64,000 nucleotides of DNA from NCBI GenBank assembly GCA_033549365.1, contig JAWSUF010000010.1, forward strand, positions 44,792 to 108,791, in the 5' to 3' direction. Shown one piece after another: positions 52,448 to 60,929 of the stretch (positions are counted from its first letter, which is position 1; the number at the start of each line of letters is the position of its first letter). Below the pieces are notes generated by a model. The model did not search any database. It was not told where the DNA came from and worked only from the letters and a program-made list of their open reading frames with translations. Both the position numbers and the translations under genes were made by a program. Source of the stretch: Acidobacteriota bacterium. Its GTDB lineage: Bacteria; Acidobacteriota; Aminicenantia; Aminicenantales; Saccharicenantaceae.

Positions 52448-52507
52448 GATGCAACGATCCGCCTTTCCCCATCGTAATAATTTTTGGTCATATCATGAAA
52501 AAAAAGC

Positions 52508-52535
52508 TTGATTTTTGCAACGGAAATCATATATT
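52508..52535 (+). promoter_or_regulatory. Promoter, TTGATT-N16-TATATT, for the sigma factor
   Basis: -35 TTGATT at 52508-52513, 16-bp spacer, -10 TATATT at 52530-52535. It lies in an AT-rich block before the sigma factor ATG at 52577. Confidence 0.6.
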
Positions 52536-52576
52536 ACTAGTATACCTATGTAATATGTATGTTGAGGAGGCCGACA

Positions 52577-53968
52577 ATGGCAAACGAGTTCGCATATAAC
52601 CACGAAACGGTGATCCCCAGGAACGGTTCCAGACGAAACCCCGATTTAGTCCTGGAGACATTGTCCCGTTTCGAGCCGGGAGAACGCCCCCGAGAGATGT
52701 TTTCTCCGGAGGGCCTGGAACAGAGCACGGACCTGGTCAAGGTCTATCTCAAGGATATGGGCAGCATCCTGCTTCTTTCTCGGGATGAGGAGATCGCGCT
52801 CGCCAGAAAAAAGGAGCGCGGCGAAAGAATTCTCGAGAAAGCCCTGGCCCGAACCCGCCTGACTCTGGAGGAGCTGGCCGGTATGGAAAGAGAGATCCGC
52901 GAGTCCTCAGCACAGCCGTCGCGTTTCGTCAATACCCCGGAGGATGGTGCGGACGCCGGAGACCCGGAAACTCACCGGAGGCGGATTCTCGACATTCTCG
53001 GCCGGATCAGAAATGAGGAGGCCCGGCTGCGCGGGGTCAGGCCGGCCGTCCGGAACCGCCGGGCGCGCGCCCGAATCGTCGTCCGCATGATGCATCTTGT
53101 CGCCGACCTCGATCTCCGCTCCGACTGGAAAGATGAGGCCGTCCTTCGGATCCTCGAACGGCTTGAGCGCCTGTCTCTCGATGGGCGCCCGTCCGAAAGA
53201 CAACACGCCGGGGACATCCTTCGGGAAGTCGGCCGCGGCAAACTCATGAGAGACCGGGCCCGGGATGATCTCATTGCCGCCAATTTGAGGCTGGTCGTGT
53301 CCATCGCCAAGAGATATCAGAACCGGGGCCTGCAGCTTCTGGACCTGATTCAGGAGGGCAATATCGGACTCATGCGGGCGGCGGAAAAATTCGACTACCG
53401 GCGGGGCCACAAGTTTTCAACCTACGCGACCTGGTGGATTCGTCAGGCCATCACCCGGGGCATCGCCGACCAGGGCCGGACCATTCGGATTCCCGTTCAC
53501 CTGACCGAAACCATGCATCGCCTGAAACGCATTTCCCAGGCCGTTCTTCAGTCCGAAGGCCGGCCCGCAACTCCCGAGGAACTCGCCGAAGCGATGGATC
53601 TCCCTGTGGTTCGGATCAAGGAGATGCTGTCCTCCGTTCAGGACCCTCTGTCCCTGGAAACCCCCCTTGGCGAAAACGGCGAAGGATCTTTGGGCGACAT
53701 CATCGAGGACGACGCCCTACTCTCCCCTCCCGACACCGTCATTCATGTCAGCCTGAAGGAACAGATCGGCGAAGCTTTAAAAACCCTGTCCGATCGGGAG
53801 ATCACCATCCTCAAGATGAGATACGGCCTGGACGACGGCCGCGAATACACGCTGGAAGAAGTCGGCCGGCACTTCAATCTGACCCGCGAGCGCATCCGGC
53901 AGATCGAAATCAAGGCGCTCCGGGCGCTTCAACAGACCGCTCCCGGAAGAAAACTGAAGGCCTATTGA
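52577..53968 (+). CDS. rpoD: RNA polymerase sigma-70 factor, RpoD/SigA type
   Basis: 463 residues from ATG 52577, which has GAGGAGG 6 bp upstream; ATG 52559 lies before that site. Region 1.2 ([20 protein letters not shown]) is followed by a non-conserved insert of about 130 residues, then region 2 ([34 protein letters not shown]), region 3, and region 4 ([20 protein letters not shown]). The DNA-melting aromatics are present, so it should start housekeeping or group-2 promoters. The acidic region 1.1 is absent, so a secondary RpoD paralogue is possible; the symbol is tentative. Confidence 0.88.
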   Translation: MANEFAYNHETVIPRNGSRRNPDLVLETLSRFEPGERPREMFSPEGLEQSTDLVKVYLKDMGSILLLSRDEEIALARKKERGERILEKALARTRLTLEELAGMEREIRESSAQPSRFVNTPEDGADAGDPETHRRRILDILGRIRNEEARLRGVRPAVRNRRARARIVVRMMHLVADLDLRSDWKDEAVLRILERLERLSLDGRPSERQHAGDILREVGRGKLMRDRARDDLIAANLRLVVSIAKRYQNRGLQLLDLIQEGNIGLMRAAEKFDYRRGHKFSTYATWWIRQAITRGIADQGRTIRIPVHLTETMHRLKRISQAVLQSEGRPATPEELAEAMDLPVVRIKEMLSSVQDPLSLETPLGENGEGSLGDIIEDDALLSPPDTVIHVSLKEQIGEALKTLSDREITILKMRYGLDDGREYTLEEVGRHFNLTRERIRQIEIKALRALQQTAPGRKLKAY

Positions 53969-53975
53969 TCCGCCG

Positions 53976-54884
53976 TTATTTTCTTAAATAGGCGAGGGCC
54001 TGAAGCGCGGCCAAGCAGCCTTCCCCGGCGGCGGAGACGACTTGAAGACCTCCGCAGGTGACGTCTCCCGCCGCATAGACGCCTTCCAGGTTTGTTCTCT
54101 GAAAGCGGTCCACGGATAAACACTGCTTGTGGTCGAGAATGAGCCCGGCTTTTTCGAAAAGGGGCGCAGCCGGAATCTCGCGGAAAATAAAAACGGCAGC
54201 GACGTCGAGCGAGGCCGGCTCGCCGCCTTTCAGGCTCAGGCCCTCGACCCGGTCAGATCCGGAAATCTCGGCGATCTCGACACCCGGATAGATGCGGATA
54301 CCGTCTTTTTTTACTTTCTCTTCGGTTTCCGGCGTCAAGGCCTCCCCTTTTCCGCCGGGAATCCAATGAACACGGCAACCGGCCTGATGCAGGGCGAGGA
54401 CGTCTTCAACGGCGTCTTCGGACCGGCCGTAGGCGGCCACGTCCCTGCCCCGGAACAGGGGGCCGTCACAGATCGGGCAATAACTCACGCCCTTCCCGGT
54501 CAGCTTTTCCTCACCCGGGATCATGCGCCCCTTTTGAAAGGGCTTTCCCGTGGCGATAATAACCGTTCGGGCCTGGATGAAGCTGTCCTTGGTCGTGACA
54601 TATTTTTCCGCCGATTCCAGGGACAGAGCCAGGACGTCTCCCGACATGATCTCGGCGCCGTGGCTCTTCGCTTGATCCTTGAATTTGTCAAGAAGTTCAA
54701 GGCTGCTGATGGTGGGAAATCCGGGATAATTCTCCAGCTCGTAACCGACGGCCATGCGCGAGGCCGCCCGGCCCTCGAGAACGAGGGTCGATTTTCCGGC
54801 CCGGGCCGTGTAGAGAGCGGCCGTCAACCCGGCCGGTCCGGCGCCGATGATCAGCACATCTTTTTCAATCGTCTTCACGCCCAT
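53976..54884 (-). CDS. trxB: Thioredoxin-reductase-like FAD/NAD(P) disulfide reductase
   Basis: 302 residues from ATG 54884, placed 6 bp after GGCGGGAG; an ATG at 54890 would touch that site. FAD fold VLIIGAGPAGLTAALYTARA near 10-29, active-site pair in YCPICDGPLFRGRDVA near 135-150, and the FAD-binding GVYAAGDVTCGGLQVV near the end. NADPH-domain glycine motif appears as AAYGRSEDAVEDVLAL. It should reduce thioredoxin or a similar protein. It is convergent with the sigma factor and lies 25 bp after a small lipoprotein gene. Confidence 0.88.
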   Translation of the reverse strand: MGVKTIEKDVLIIGAGPAGLTAALYTARAGKSTLVLEGRAASRMAVGYELENYPGFPTISSLELLDKFKDQAKSHGAEIMSGDVLALSLESAEKYVTTKDSFIQARTVIIATGKPFQKGRMIPGEEKLTGKGVSYCPICDGPLFRGRDVAAYGRSEDAVEDVLALHQAGCRVHWIPGGKGEALTPETEEKVKKDGIRIYPGVEIAEISGSDRVEGLSLKGGEPASLDVAAVFIFREIPAAPLFEKAGLILDHKQCLSVDRFQRTNLEGVYAAGDVTCGGLQVVSAAGEGCLAALQALAYLRK

Positions 54885-54909
54885 ACTCATCTCCCGCCTT
54901 TCGTCCCGA

Positions 54910-55329
54910 TTAAAATTCGAGTTTTCCGCTGTCTCCGACCATCCACTGACCGCGAACCATGACATAGAGAATGGTTCTTTCGATCTCCCGGCCGGTTTCA
55001 TGAGGGTGCTTGATGTCCACGAGCATCCAGTCATCGAGTCCGGGCCAGGTCATGGACAGGACCGTTGGATTCGGGCCGGCGAACCGGGCCCCGCGAAAAG
55101 CCTTGAGAACACCGGCGTTCCGGCCGTAATTCCGGATCTCGACCTGAGCAATGCCCTGGCGCAAAGTGTCCGCCTTGATAAATTCCTCAATGATGTCGCG
55201 CGGCTCATAATCCTCGTCGATGGTCACCCATTCATAATCTGCGGCCGGAGTCTTGCCCGGCCCTCCCGAGCATCCGAAAAGCAGAAAGACGCCGGCCGCC
55301 AGACCGGCGACGAGACAACTCATCCTCAT
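54910..55329 (-). CDS. Small lipoprotein of unknown function
   Basis: 139 residues from ATG 55329, with AAGGAGG upstream. Lipobox LLFGC places the lipidated Cys at 20. The mature domain has one beta-rich unit with PTVLSMTWPGLDDWMLVDIK and TILYVMVRGQWMVGDSGKLE. No family recognised. It lies between the XRE/ImmA regulator (33 bp away) and the thioredoxin reductase on the same strand, so it could belong to either transcript. Confidence 0.7.
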   Translation of the reverse strand: MRMSCLVAGLAAGVFLLFGCSGGPGKTPAADYEWVTIDEDYEPRDIIEEFIKADTLRQGIAQVEIRNYGRNAGVLKAFRGARFAGPNPTVLSMTWPGLDDWMLVDIKHPHETGREIERTILYVMVRGQWMVGDSGKLEF

Positions 55330-55361
55330 GGTTTCCTCCTTCTTGACGGCGCGCATTCCGT

Positions 55362-56441
55362 TCATTCGAGATCGATGAGCCGGGGCTGCCTTTTGGCATG
55401 CAGGCTGCGGGCTTCCGATGCCAGAAGCTTGAATCTGTCGGAAGGCATGGAGCGGCCGAGGCCCGGAAACCGGGTTTCCCGGCCGGATCCCCGGCGCCCT
55501 CCGGACGCCGCCGCGTTGAAGATTTCCTTTTCGCGGGCTTTTTCGTCCCTCTGGAAATATTCCTCAAAACGCGATCCGGGCAACCCTCCCAGATTTTTCA
55601 AGACCCGCAACATGTCCCGGAAAGACACGCCGAAGTATCGTTTCAGGTAAAGAACATCCTCGAAACCGCATCGACCGACCTTGAGATCCCTGTCCATGAT
55701 GTCCGCCACCTTGTCCGGCGGCACAAGGAACCTGAGAGCAAAGGCCTGAGCCGAGGCCTCCCGGGGCGAGTACAGCGTGACATACTCGTCGACGAAAACA
55801 TCGTCCTTGTCGATGATGGGCGTCTCATAGCGGTCCTTCAGAAAATGGGCATAGACATGGGCCGCAATGCGCATCTGGCAAACGGGCGTTTCCAGGGAAT
55901 TGATCATGGCGAAGGCGGCGTTTTTCTCGCGGATGAAGACGAAAATCGCCGAAACCCGGGAGGGCTCGGGGAGAGGATGCCTGAAAATGCGGCAGCCGTT
56001 GCTTTCGCAAAGCGCAAAGATGTCGCGGATGGGTTCACGGCCGATCCCCAGTCGCCGGCGCTCCTCGTCCGCCATGCGTTCGGGGGACGTCGCACCGTAG
56101 GCGGGGGCAAGATCGAGATGGCGCCCGCAGATGTCCTCGTGTCCGAGGTAGCGCTCGCAATAGCGGCGGAATTTGACCACGGCCTGACGGATGTCGGGAT
56201 CGAGGCCGGGATCCCCCAGAAGAGCCCCGAACCCCGGCTCCCGATCCTTGAAAAAAAAGGAAATGTCCTTGTTGAGGAAGGCCGAGATTTTTTGCAGCGT
56301 TTCGAAACGGGGGGTTCGTTTTCCCTTTTCAAGAAGGGAAATGTACTCGGCGGACAGCCCGACGGCCTTGGCGAAGTCTCCCTGGCTGAGCCGGGACGCC
56401 TCCCTGGCGCTTTTGATCCGGCCGCCGATGATTTTTCGCAT
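55362..56441 (-). CDS. XRE regulator with degenerate ImmA/IrrE domain
   Basis: 359 residues from ATG 56441. Residues 7-60 are a Cro/C1-type helix-turn-helix (LSQGDFAKAVGLSAEYISLL), followed by a long middle and an ImmA/IrrE-type domain. The metal site that should read HExxH is AAHVYAHFLKDR (His195, His199): both His remain but the catalytic Glu is replaced. The third ligand, Glu228 in REASAQAFALRFLVP, is kept. Fusions of this kind control stress or prophage genes by sensing or cleaving; here it likely binds metal without cleaving. The C-terminal 60 residues are basic. Confidence 0.8.
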   Translation of the reverse strand: MRKIIGGRIKSAREASRLSQGDFAKAVGLSAEYISLLEKGKRTPRFETLQKISAFLNKDISFFFKDREPGFGALLGDPGLDPDIRQAVVKFRRYCERYLGHEDICGRHLDLAPAYGATSPERMADEERRRLGIGREPIRDIFALCESNGCRIFRHPLPEPSRVSAIFVFIREKNAAFAMINSLETPVCQMRIAAHVYAHFLKDRYETPIIDKDDVFVDEYVTLYSPREASAQAFALRFLVPPDKVADIMDRDLKVGRCGFEDVLYLKRYFGVSFRDMLRVLKNLGGLPGSRFEEYFQRDEKAREKEIFNAAASGGRRGSGRETRFPGLGRSMPSDRFKLLASEARSLHAKRQPRLIDLE

Positions 56442-56580
56442 GTCCCGCCTGCCCCTCGGCGTGGGCGAGAATAACACGCAGTCCCCAACCTGTCAACCGA
56501 CCGCAACTGTTATTATTCCTGCTCTTTGCCGCAAAGTCGCGACTCTGATGCAGGTTAGGAAACCATGATGCCGATTGTTT

Positions 56581-56610
56581 TTGACAGGAGGCCCTTGCCT
56601 TTGATATAAG
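56581..56610 (+). promoter_or_regulatory. Promoter, TTGACA-N18-TATAAG, for the PAS-GGDEF gene
   Basis: -35 TTGACA at 56581-56586, 18-bp spacer, -10 TATAAG at 56605-56610. GGAAAGGAAGG precedes the ATG at 56646. Confidence 0.6.
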
Positions 56611-56645
56611 AGAGCTGGATCGATGGTGGGAAAGGAAGGTCGGCC

Positions 56646-57599
56646 ATGTCGGATTTGAAGACACATCCCTTTTTCGAAACCATTTCGCACCGATTTTGCG
56701 GAATTCTGTCCGATCAGGTCGGTGACGGAATCTGTTATATCGACAAGGATCTCAAAATCCTCGGCTGGAACAAATCAGCGGAAATGATGACCGGCTTTTC
56801 GGAAGACGAAATGTCGGGGAAATCCTGGAGCGACGACGTCGGACTGCACATGGAGCCGGTAAACGCCGGCAAAGAAGACTCGGCCTGTCCCGTCGAAAGA
56901 GCCGTTCGGGATAGCACGATCATTACGGTCGATGCCTTTCTACCCCATAAGGCGGGCTACCGCATTCCGATTCATCTCCGCATTCTGCCCGTCGACAGCG
57001 ACGACGGAAACCTCATGGGTGCCGCCGTCCTCTTCTCCCCGACCACCCCTTTGATCATGGTCCCCCCCGGCCCGGCTTTTCTGGAACACAGCGGCTTTCT
57101 GGATGCCGAAATCGGAATTCCCAACCGGAGTTTTCTGGAGACGATTCTGAAAAAACGTTTGGAAGAATACAAGAAATTCGGAATCCCCTTCGGCCTTCTC
57201 TATATCGATATCGACCAATACGGCCAATTCAAGGAAAAACACGGGAATTTCAACGCCGGAAAAATCCTCAGGATCATCGCCCGGAACCTCCAGAAGAACA
57301 TCCGCTATCTTGATGTCATGGGCCTCTGGAACGCCGACGAATTCCTGGTCCTTCTGCACAACATCGGGGAAAACCGCCTGGATATCGTGGCCAACAAACT
57401 GAGACTCATGGTCGCGGAATCCTATCTCATGACGGAGACCGAGACATTGAACGCCACGGTTTCCATCGGGGCCTGCCTGGTTAAGAGATACGACACACCC
57501 GAAAGCCTGGTCAACCGCACCCACAAACTCATGATGCACAGCAAGTGGCGGGGACGGAACAAGGTCAGCCTGAATTTCGTCCAGAAAGACACTTTCTGA
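56646..57599 (+). CDS. PAS-GGDEF protein with degenerate GGDEF site
   Basis: 317 residues. A PAS domain (about 20-130) starts DGICYIDKDLKILGWNKSAE and has MTGFSEDEMSGKSW. A GGDEF-fold domain follows (about 155-310) with the metal aspartates Asp188 and Asp190 in LLYIDIDQYGQF. The signature loop reads LWNADEFLVLL (229-233 NADEF) in place of RxGGDEF, so both glycines are lost and synthesis of c-di-GMP is unlikely. The family includes such non-catalytic sensors. It is followed 54 bp later by a small hypothetical gene. Confidence 0.82.
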   Translation: MSDLKTHPFFETISHRFCGILSDQVGDGICYIDKDLKILGWNKSAEMMTGFSEDEMSGKSWSDDVGLHMEPVNAGKEDSACPVERAVRDSTIITVDAFLPHKAGYRIPIHLRILPVDSDDGNLMGAAVLFSPTTPLIMVPPGPAFLEHSGFLDAEIGIPNRSFLETILKKRLEEYKKFGIPFGLLYIDIDQYGQFKEKHGNFNAGKILRIIARNLQKNIRYLDVMGLWNADEFLVLLHNIGENRLDIVANKLRLMVAESYLMTETETLNATVSIGACLVKRYDTPESLVNRTHKLMMHSKWRGRNKVSLNFVQKDTF

Positions 57600-57653
57600 G
57601 AGCGAGAAAGCCGCGGCCCGCGGCGCGTCTATTCCCTTGAAGGGAGAACGCGC

Positions 57654-57932
57654 ATGACTCGTCGATTGAATCATGAGGAATTCGTCAAACTGGCCGTCGA
57701 AAAGCTCCGGACGGGATCCTTCAAGGGAATCCACTCCGTCTTCAGTGGATTCAACGCCGCCTTCAAAATGTACTACCACGGCGAAGACCCCGTCCGGACG
57801 ACAACCCGCCTGGCCGAGGAGGGAAAAATCGTCATCCGGCCGTCGAAAGGCGGCGTCCGGCTTTATCTTCCGGGCGAGGATCCCCAGGACGATCCGGGCC
57901 GGACCGCCCTGACGAAAATGGGCCTCATTTAA
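57654..57932 (+). CDS. Small winged-helix-like hypothetical protein
   Basis: 92 residues, with AGGGAGAA 8 bp before the ATG. The chain NHEEFVKLAVEKLRTGSFKG then GFNAAFKMYYHGEDPVRTT and LAEEGKIVIRPSKGGVRLYL looks like two helices, a recognition helix and a two-strand wing, as in small winged-helix DNA-binding proteins. No conserved motif settles this. It may be co-transcribed with the PAS-GGDEF gene. Function unknown. Confidence 0.6.
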   Translation: MTRRLNHEEFVKLAVEKLRTGSFKGIHSVFSGFNAAFKMYYHGEDPVRTTTRLAEEGKIVIRPSKGGVRLYLPGEDPQDDPGRTALTKMGLI

Positions 57933-58030
57933 GGACCCGGAGGAATCGCCCTCGATGGTCGCTTCGAGCGACTCCGACCAGCTCACCATATTTTTGATTA
58001 AATATATGGCAAAGAATAAGATAATTCAGG

Positions 58031-60736
58031 TTAGTGTTTGATTAAGGTAACCGGCCCCATCATGCCTGATCGCTGAACCCTGAATGCCGCATCGGCCCAC
58101 CAATTTGAAAAATCACGTGTTATAAAGGGATGATTGGTTTTGGTGAATCTCTCTTCCGGATGCAGATGCATATCTCCGGCCAGGCGGTTGATCCACAGAT
58201 TGGTGATCTCTATCCTGAGGTCGTTGTTTCCTTGCTCTAAATAGTCCTTAATATTCAAGCTGTAGGGGTGTGTCCAGAGCACCCCGGCAGATTCACCATT
58301 GATAAAGATTTCTGCTACATCCAAGACTTCTCCAAGATCGAGGGTGATATTTTTGTTGCCGTTAAGCACCTCTTGCGTAAAATGCAAATTGTTGGAATAG
58401 GTGGCGGTACCAGAAAAATGGTTGATGCCTTCATCTTCATGTTCAGTCCAGCAAATCAGGTCGTTGAGTGTGACAGATGCAGGGGCTCCCCAACCTTCCG
58501 GGAAGGTCAGTGTCCAGGGGCCTTCAACCTCTGTTGCCGGCCCTTCAACCAGACCGGCGTAAGTTTCGAGCTTCCGTTTTTGAGGACTGAATACAATAAA
58601 GCAGGAGCCATAGGGTGGTAAATGCAGGTTTATGGTTGTTTTCCCATCCTTACTGACGGCGTCTTTCATGACATATTGTTTGCCTGTTACCGGGTCCCAG
58701 AGCTCAACCTGGCGGTTGGTTGTTCTGAAAACAGAGGTTTCAGCGACATTTTCATCGGTTGTATTTGTGACAAAATAGATTTCCACATCGCCGCCCCTGC
58801 GATGGATATAATCGAATGCAAGGGAGTTGGCAGTGAAGTCTTTGGCAATGGATAAACGATTCAGCGCTTCATCCATGCTGATGTTCCGGAATGCATTTCC
58901 TCCTATTCTACTTGCGATATCCGGACTCTGGATCAACACATTGGCCCCGTCAGCCATCATCTTTTCAACTTTTCTCACCACTTCTTCGGGGATATCCTCC
59001 CTGTCGGGAAGCACCAATAAGCTGTAGCTCATGCCGTCGGGCAGTACCAACCTGCCTTTTGAAGACTCCAGGCGGTTGAGGATCACATCGGTATTGACCA
59101 CATCAAAATCATATCCGTGACTGAGGCCTTCCAGCCGGGGCTTGCCGGGATCGCCTTGTAATTCCGGAAAAAAGTTCGGGGCCTTGTCACCATAATAATA
59201 CAAAACATCAGCAGCGAATTTCCCTTGCCTCAGGATGTGTGAACATCTGGCCAGGTAATCCATAAATGGTTTTGCCTTATCCCACCAGGTTGCCGTGGGA
59301 TTGATGTCGGTACCGGCATGATATGACCTGCCGGGAAACCCATGCTCCGGTCGTGTGTTGGCAAACGTATGGATGGTAACCATGTTCAGGCCTTCACAAA
59401 AAGCACGGTCGACCCATTTCTTCAATGCATAAGGGGAGTCTGTCCACCTCCTCCAGGTGGTAAAGGCCTCAGCATCAACAAGGTTAAGTCCGTAGATGTT
59501 TGAAGCACTGGCAATTTGCTTTACGAGAAATATATTGAGCCGGTAGCGTTTCCAGAACTCACCACGCGGGATGCTAACATGGCCGAGGGCTTTCAGGGCA
59601 TCGACCGGACAGGAGTTCCAGATCGGCGGACCGGGTCCTCCCGCCTCGGCAACCAGGTCGAGGCCAAACTCAGCAAGAAAGTCGCGACCGGTGGTATAAT
59701 GACTATAAATAAGTTGATCGCTTACCGTTTTTCTGAATTGATAGAGAAAATCATCATTGCCACCTGGTAATTCCCATCCTGCGAAAGCGGGTAAATATGG
59801 GATGATGTCATCATTGTGATGGGCCTTGAAAATGCTGTCCATGACATCAGTCCAGGGTATTGCCTGATCCAGTTCCATGCTGTCAAATTCAAGGTAGTCC
59901 AATCCTGATTCAGTGTCATTCTCCCTGGTAATGCCCAGGCGGCCCAGGATATATTCGAAATGCTTTATGGTTGCTTTTGGATCGAGAAAGTCAATAAAGA
60001 GTCCATTGGAGTTGGGACTGGGAACGATGAGGTGTTGTCCTGTGTTGGAGCAGACAGCCCTTAGTATGTTCCAGTCGCCTTCAGGCACATCCCAATTTAA
60101 AACCATCCCATCATAACGATCGTTAAGGATGACAATATCTGAAAGGTCATGTATCTTTTTCTCCGGATTGTTCGGGATTGCCAGCACGGCTATTTCTTTG
60201 TAGAAAACCGGTAGTCCGGATTCATCCTTCGGACTGCGTGCAGGAAATGCAGGGTAGGGCAATGCACCGAAGAAGGATTGTGGTCCGGAAATGTTCAGTT
60301 CCGAAATATACAGCGCTTTCGATGCCCAGTGGGGTTCCACCCATGAACCGCCTGCGTTCCAGCCGCTTGAGGCAACCATGCCAATGGAGAGCCCCAGGCG
60401 TTTCCCTTCAGCCAGGGCGTGGCGAATCAGATCGACCGATTCATCACCCAGAAACTCAGGCCCCACCCCGAAGGCTTCGTCTGGATTGAACATGGCGGCG
60501 ACATCCCAAATCTCGGCCCTTCCCATCCCTTTGGCTTTCATCTCTTCCAGGTCACGGGTGATGGATTCTTTGGTGACATCACCATTCAGCCAGCACCAGT
60601 AAGCTCCGGGTCTTGAAGAAACAGGGGGATCGACGAATTCTTGAGATAGTTGCTGCAGGTCCATTTCTTTTTTTTCATGCTGCAATGAACATCCAACGGC
60701 TAACAAGGCCATGATGGCCAGATACAGGTTTTTCAT
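58031..60736 (-). CDS. GH106-like glycosyl hydrolase lipoprotein, probably transferred
   Basis: 901 residues with a lipobox (ALLAVGC, Cys16). The N-terminal stretch SSRPGAYWCWLNGDVTKESI and GMGRAEIWDVAAMFNP is typical of alpha-L-rhamnosidase-like (GH106-related) hydrolases of Bacteroidota. A C-terminal jelly-roll domain holds VAEIFINGESAGVLWTHPYS and LRIEITNLWINRLAGDMH. It should cleave a terminal deoxy-sugar, probably rhamnose, from a plant or bacterial glycan outside the cell. Base composition is AT-richer than both flanks. No polysaccharide-utilisation genes adjoin. Confidence 0.82.
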   Translation of the reverse strand: MKNLYLAIMALLAVGCSLQHEKKEMDLQQLSQEFVDPPVSSRPGAYWCWLNGDVTKESITRDLEEMKAKGMGRAEIWDVAAMFNPDEAFGVGPEFLGDESVDLIRHALAEGKRLGLSIGMVASSGWNAGGSWVEPHWASKALYISELNISGPQSFFGALPYPAFPARSPKDESGLPVFYKEIAVLAIPNNPEKKIHDLSDIVILNDRYDGMVLNWDVPEGDWNILRAVCSNTGQHLIVPSPNSNGLFIDFLDPKATIKHFEYILGRLGITRENDTESGLDYLEFDSMELDQAIPWTDVMDSIFKAHHNDDIIPYLPAFAGWELPGGNDDFLYQFRKTVSDQLIYSHYTTGRDFLAEFGLDLVAEAGGPGPPIWNSCPVDALKALGHVSIPRGEFWKRYRLNIFLVKQIASASNIYGLNLVDAEAFTTWRRWTDSPYALKKWVDRAFCEGLNMVTIHTFANTRPEHGFPGRSYHAGTDINPTATWWDKAKPFMDYLARCSHILRQGKFAADVLYYYGDKAPNFFPELQGDPGKPRLEGLSHGYDFDVVNTDVILNRLESSKGRLVLPDGMSYSLLVLPDREDIPEEVVRKVEKMMADGANVLIQSPDIASRIGGNAFRNISMDEALNRLSIAKDFTANSLAFDYIHRRGGDVEIYFVTNTTDENVAETSVFRTTNRQVELWDPVTGKQYVMKDAVSKDGKTTINLHLPPYGSCFIVFSPQKRKLETYAGLVEGPATEVEGPWTLTFPEGWGAPASVTLNDLICWTEHEDEGINHFSGTATYSNNLHFTQEVLNGNKNITLDLGEVLDVAEIFINGESAGVLWTHPYSLNIKDYLEQGNNDLRIEITNLWINRLAGDMHLHPEERFTKTNHPFITRDFSNWWADAAFRVQRSGMMGPVTLIKH

Positions 60737-60742
60737 TCAATA

Positions 60743-60771
60743 ACGATATTTCGGCCCACAAGCGGTGTCAA
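60743..60771 (-). promoter_or_regulatory. Promoter, TTGACA-N17-TATCGT, for the GH106-like gene
   Basis: Minus strand: -35 TTGACA at 60771-60766, 17-bp spacer, -10 TATCGT at 60748-60743. The ATG is at 60736, so the mRNA would start at or next to the initiation codon, without a ribosome-binding site. Confidence 0.6.
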
Positions 60772-60929
60772 GCGCGGCGGCGGCCCGATAAACAGGCCGG
60801 GCCGCCCGGGTTGGCCGATTTTCCTAGAGTCTCACCTCCCCAAATGAAATTTTTAACAATAATGAACTTCGAAGGTCAAGGAGCTGGCCTCCTCCTTCAA
60901 TAGGTTGCAAAATTCCCGGATCGATGGAT

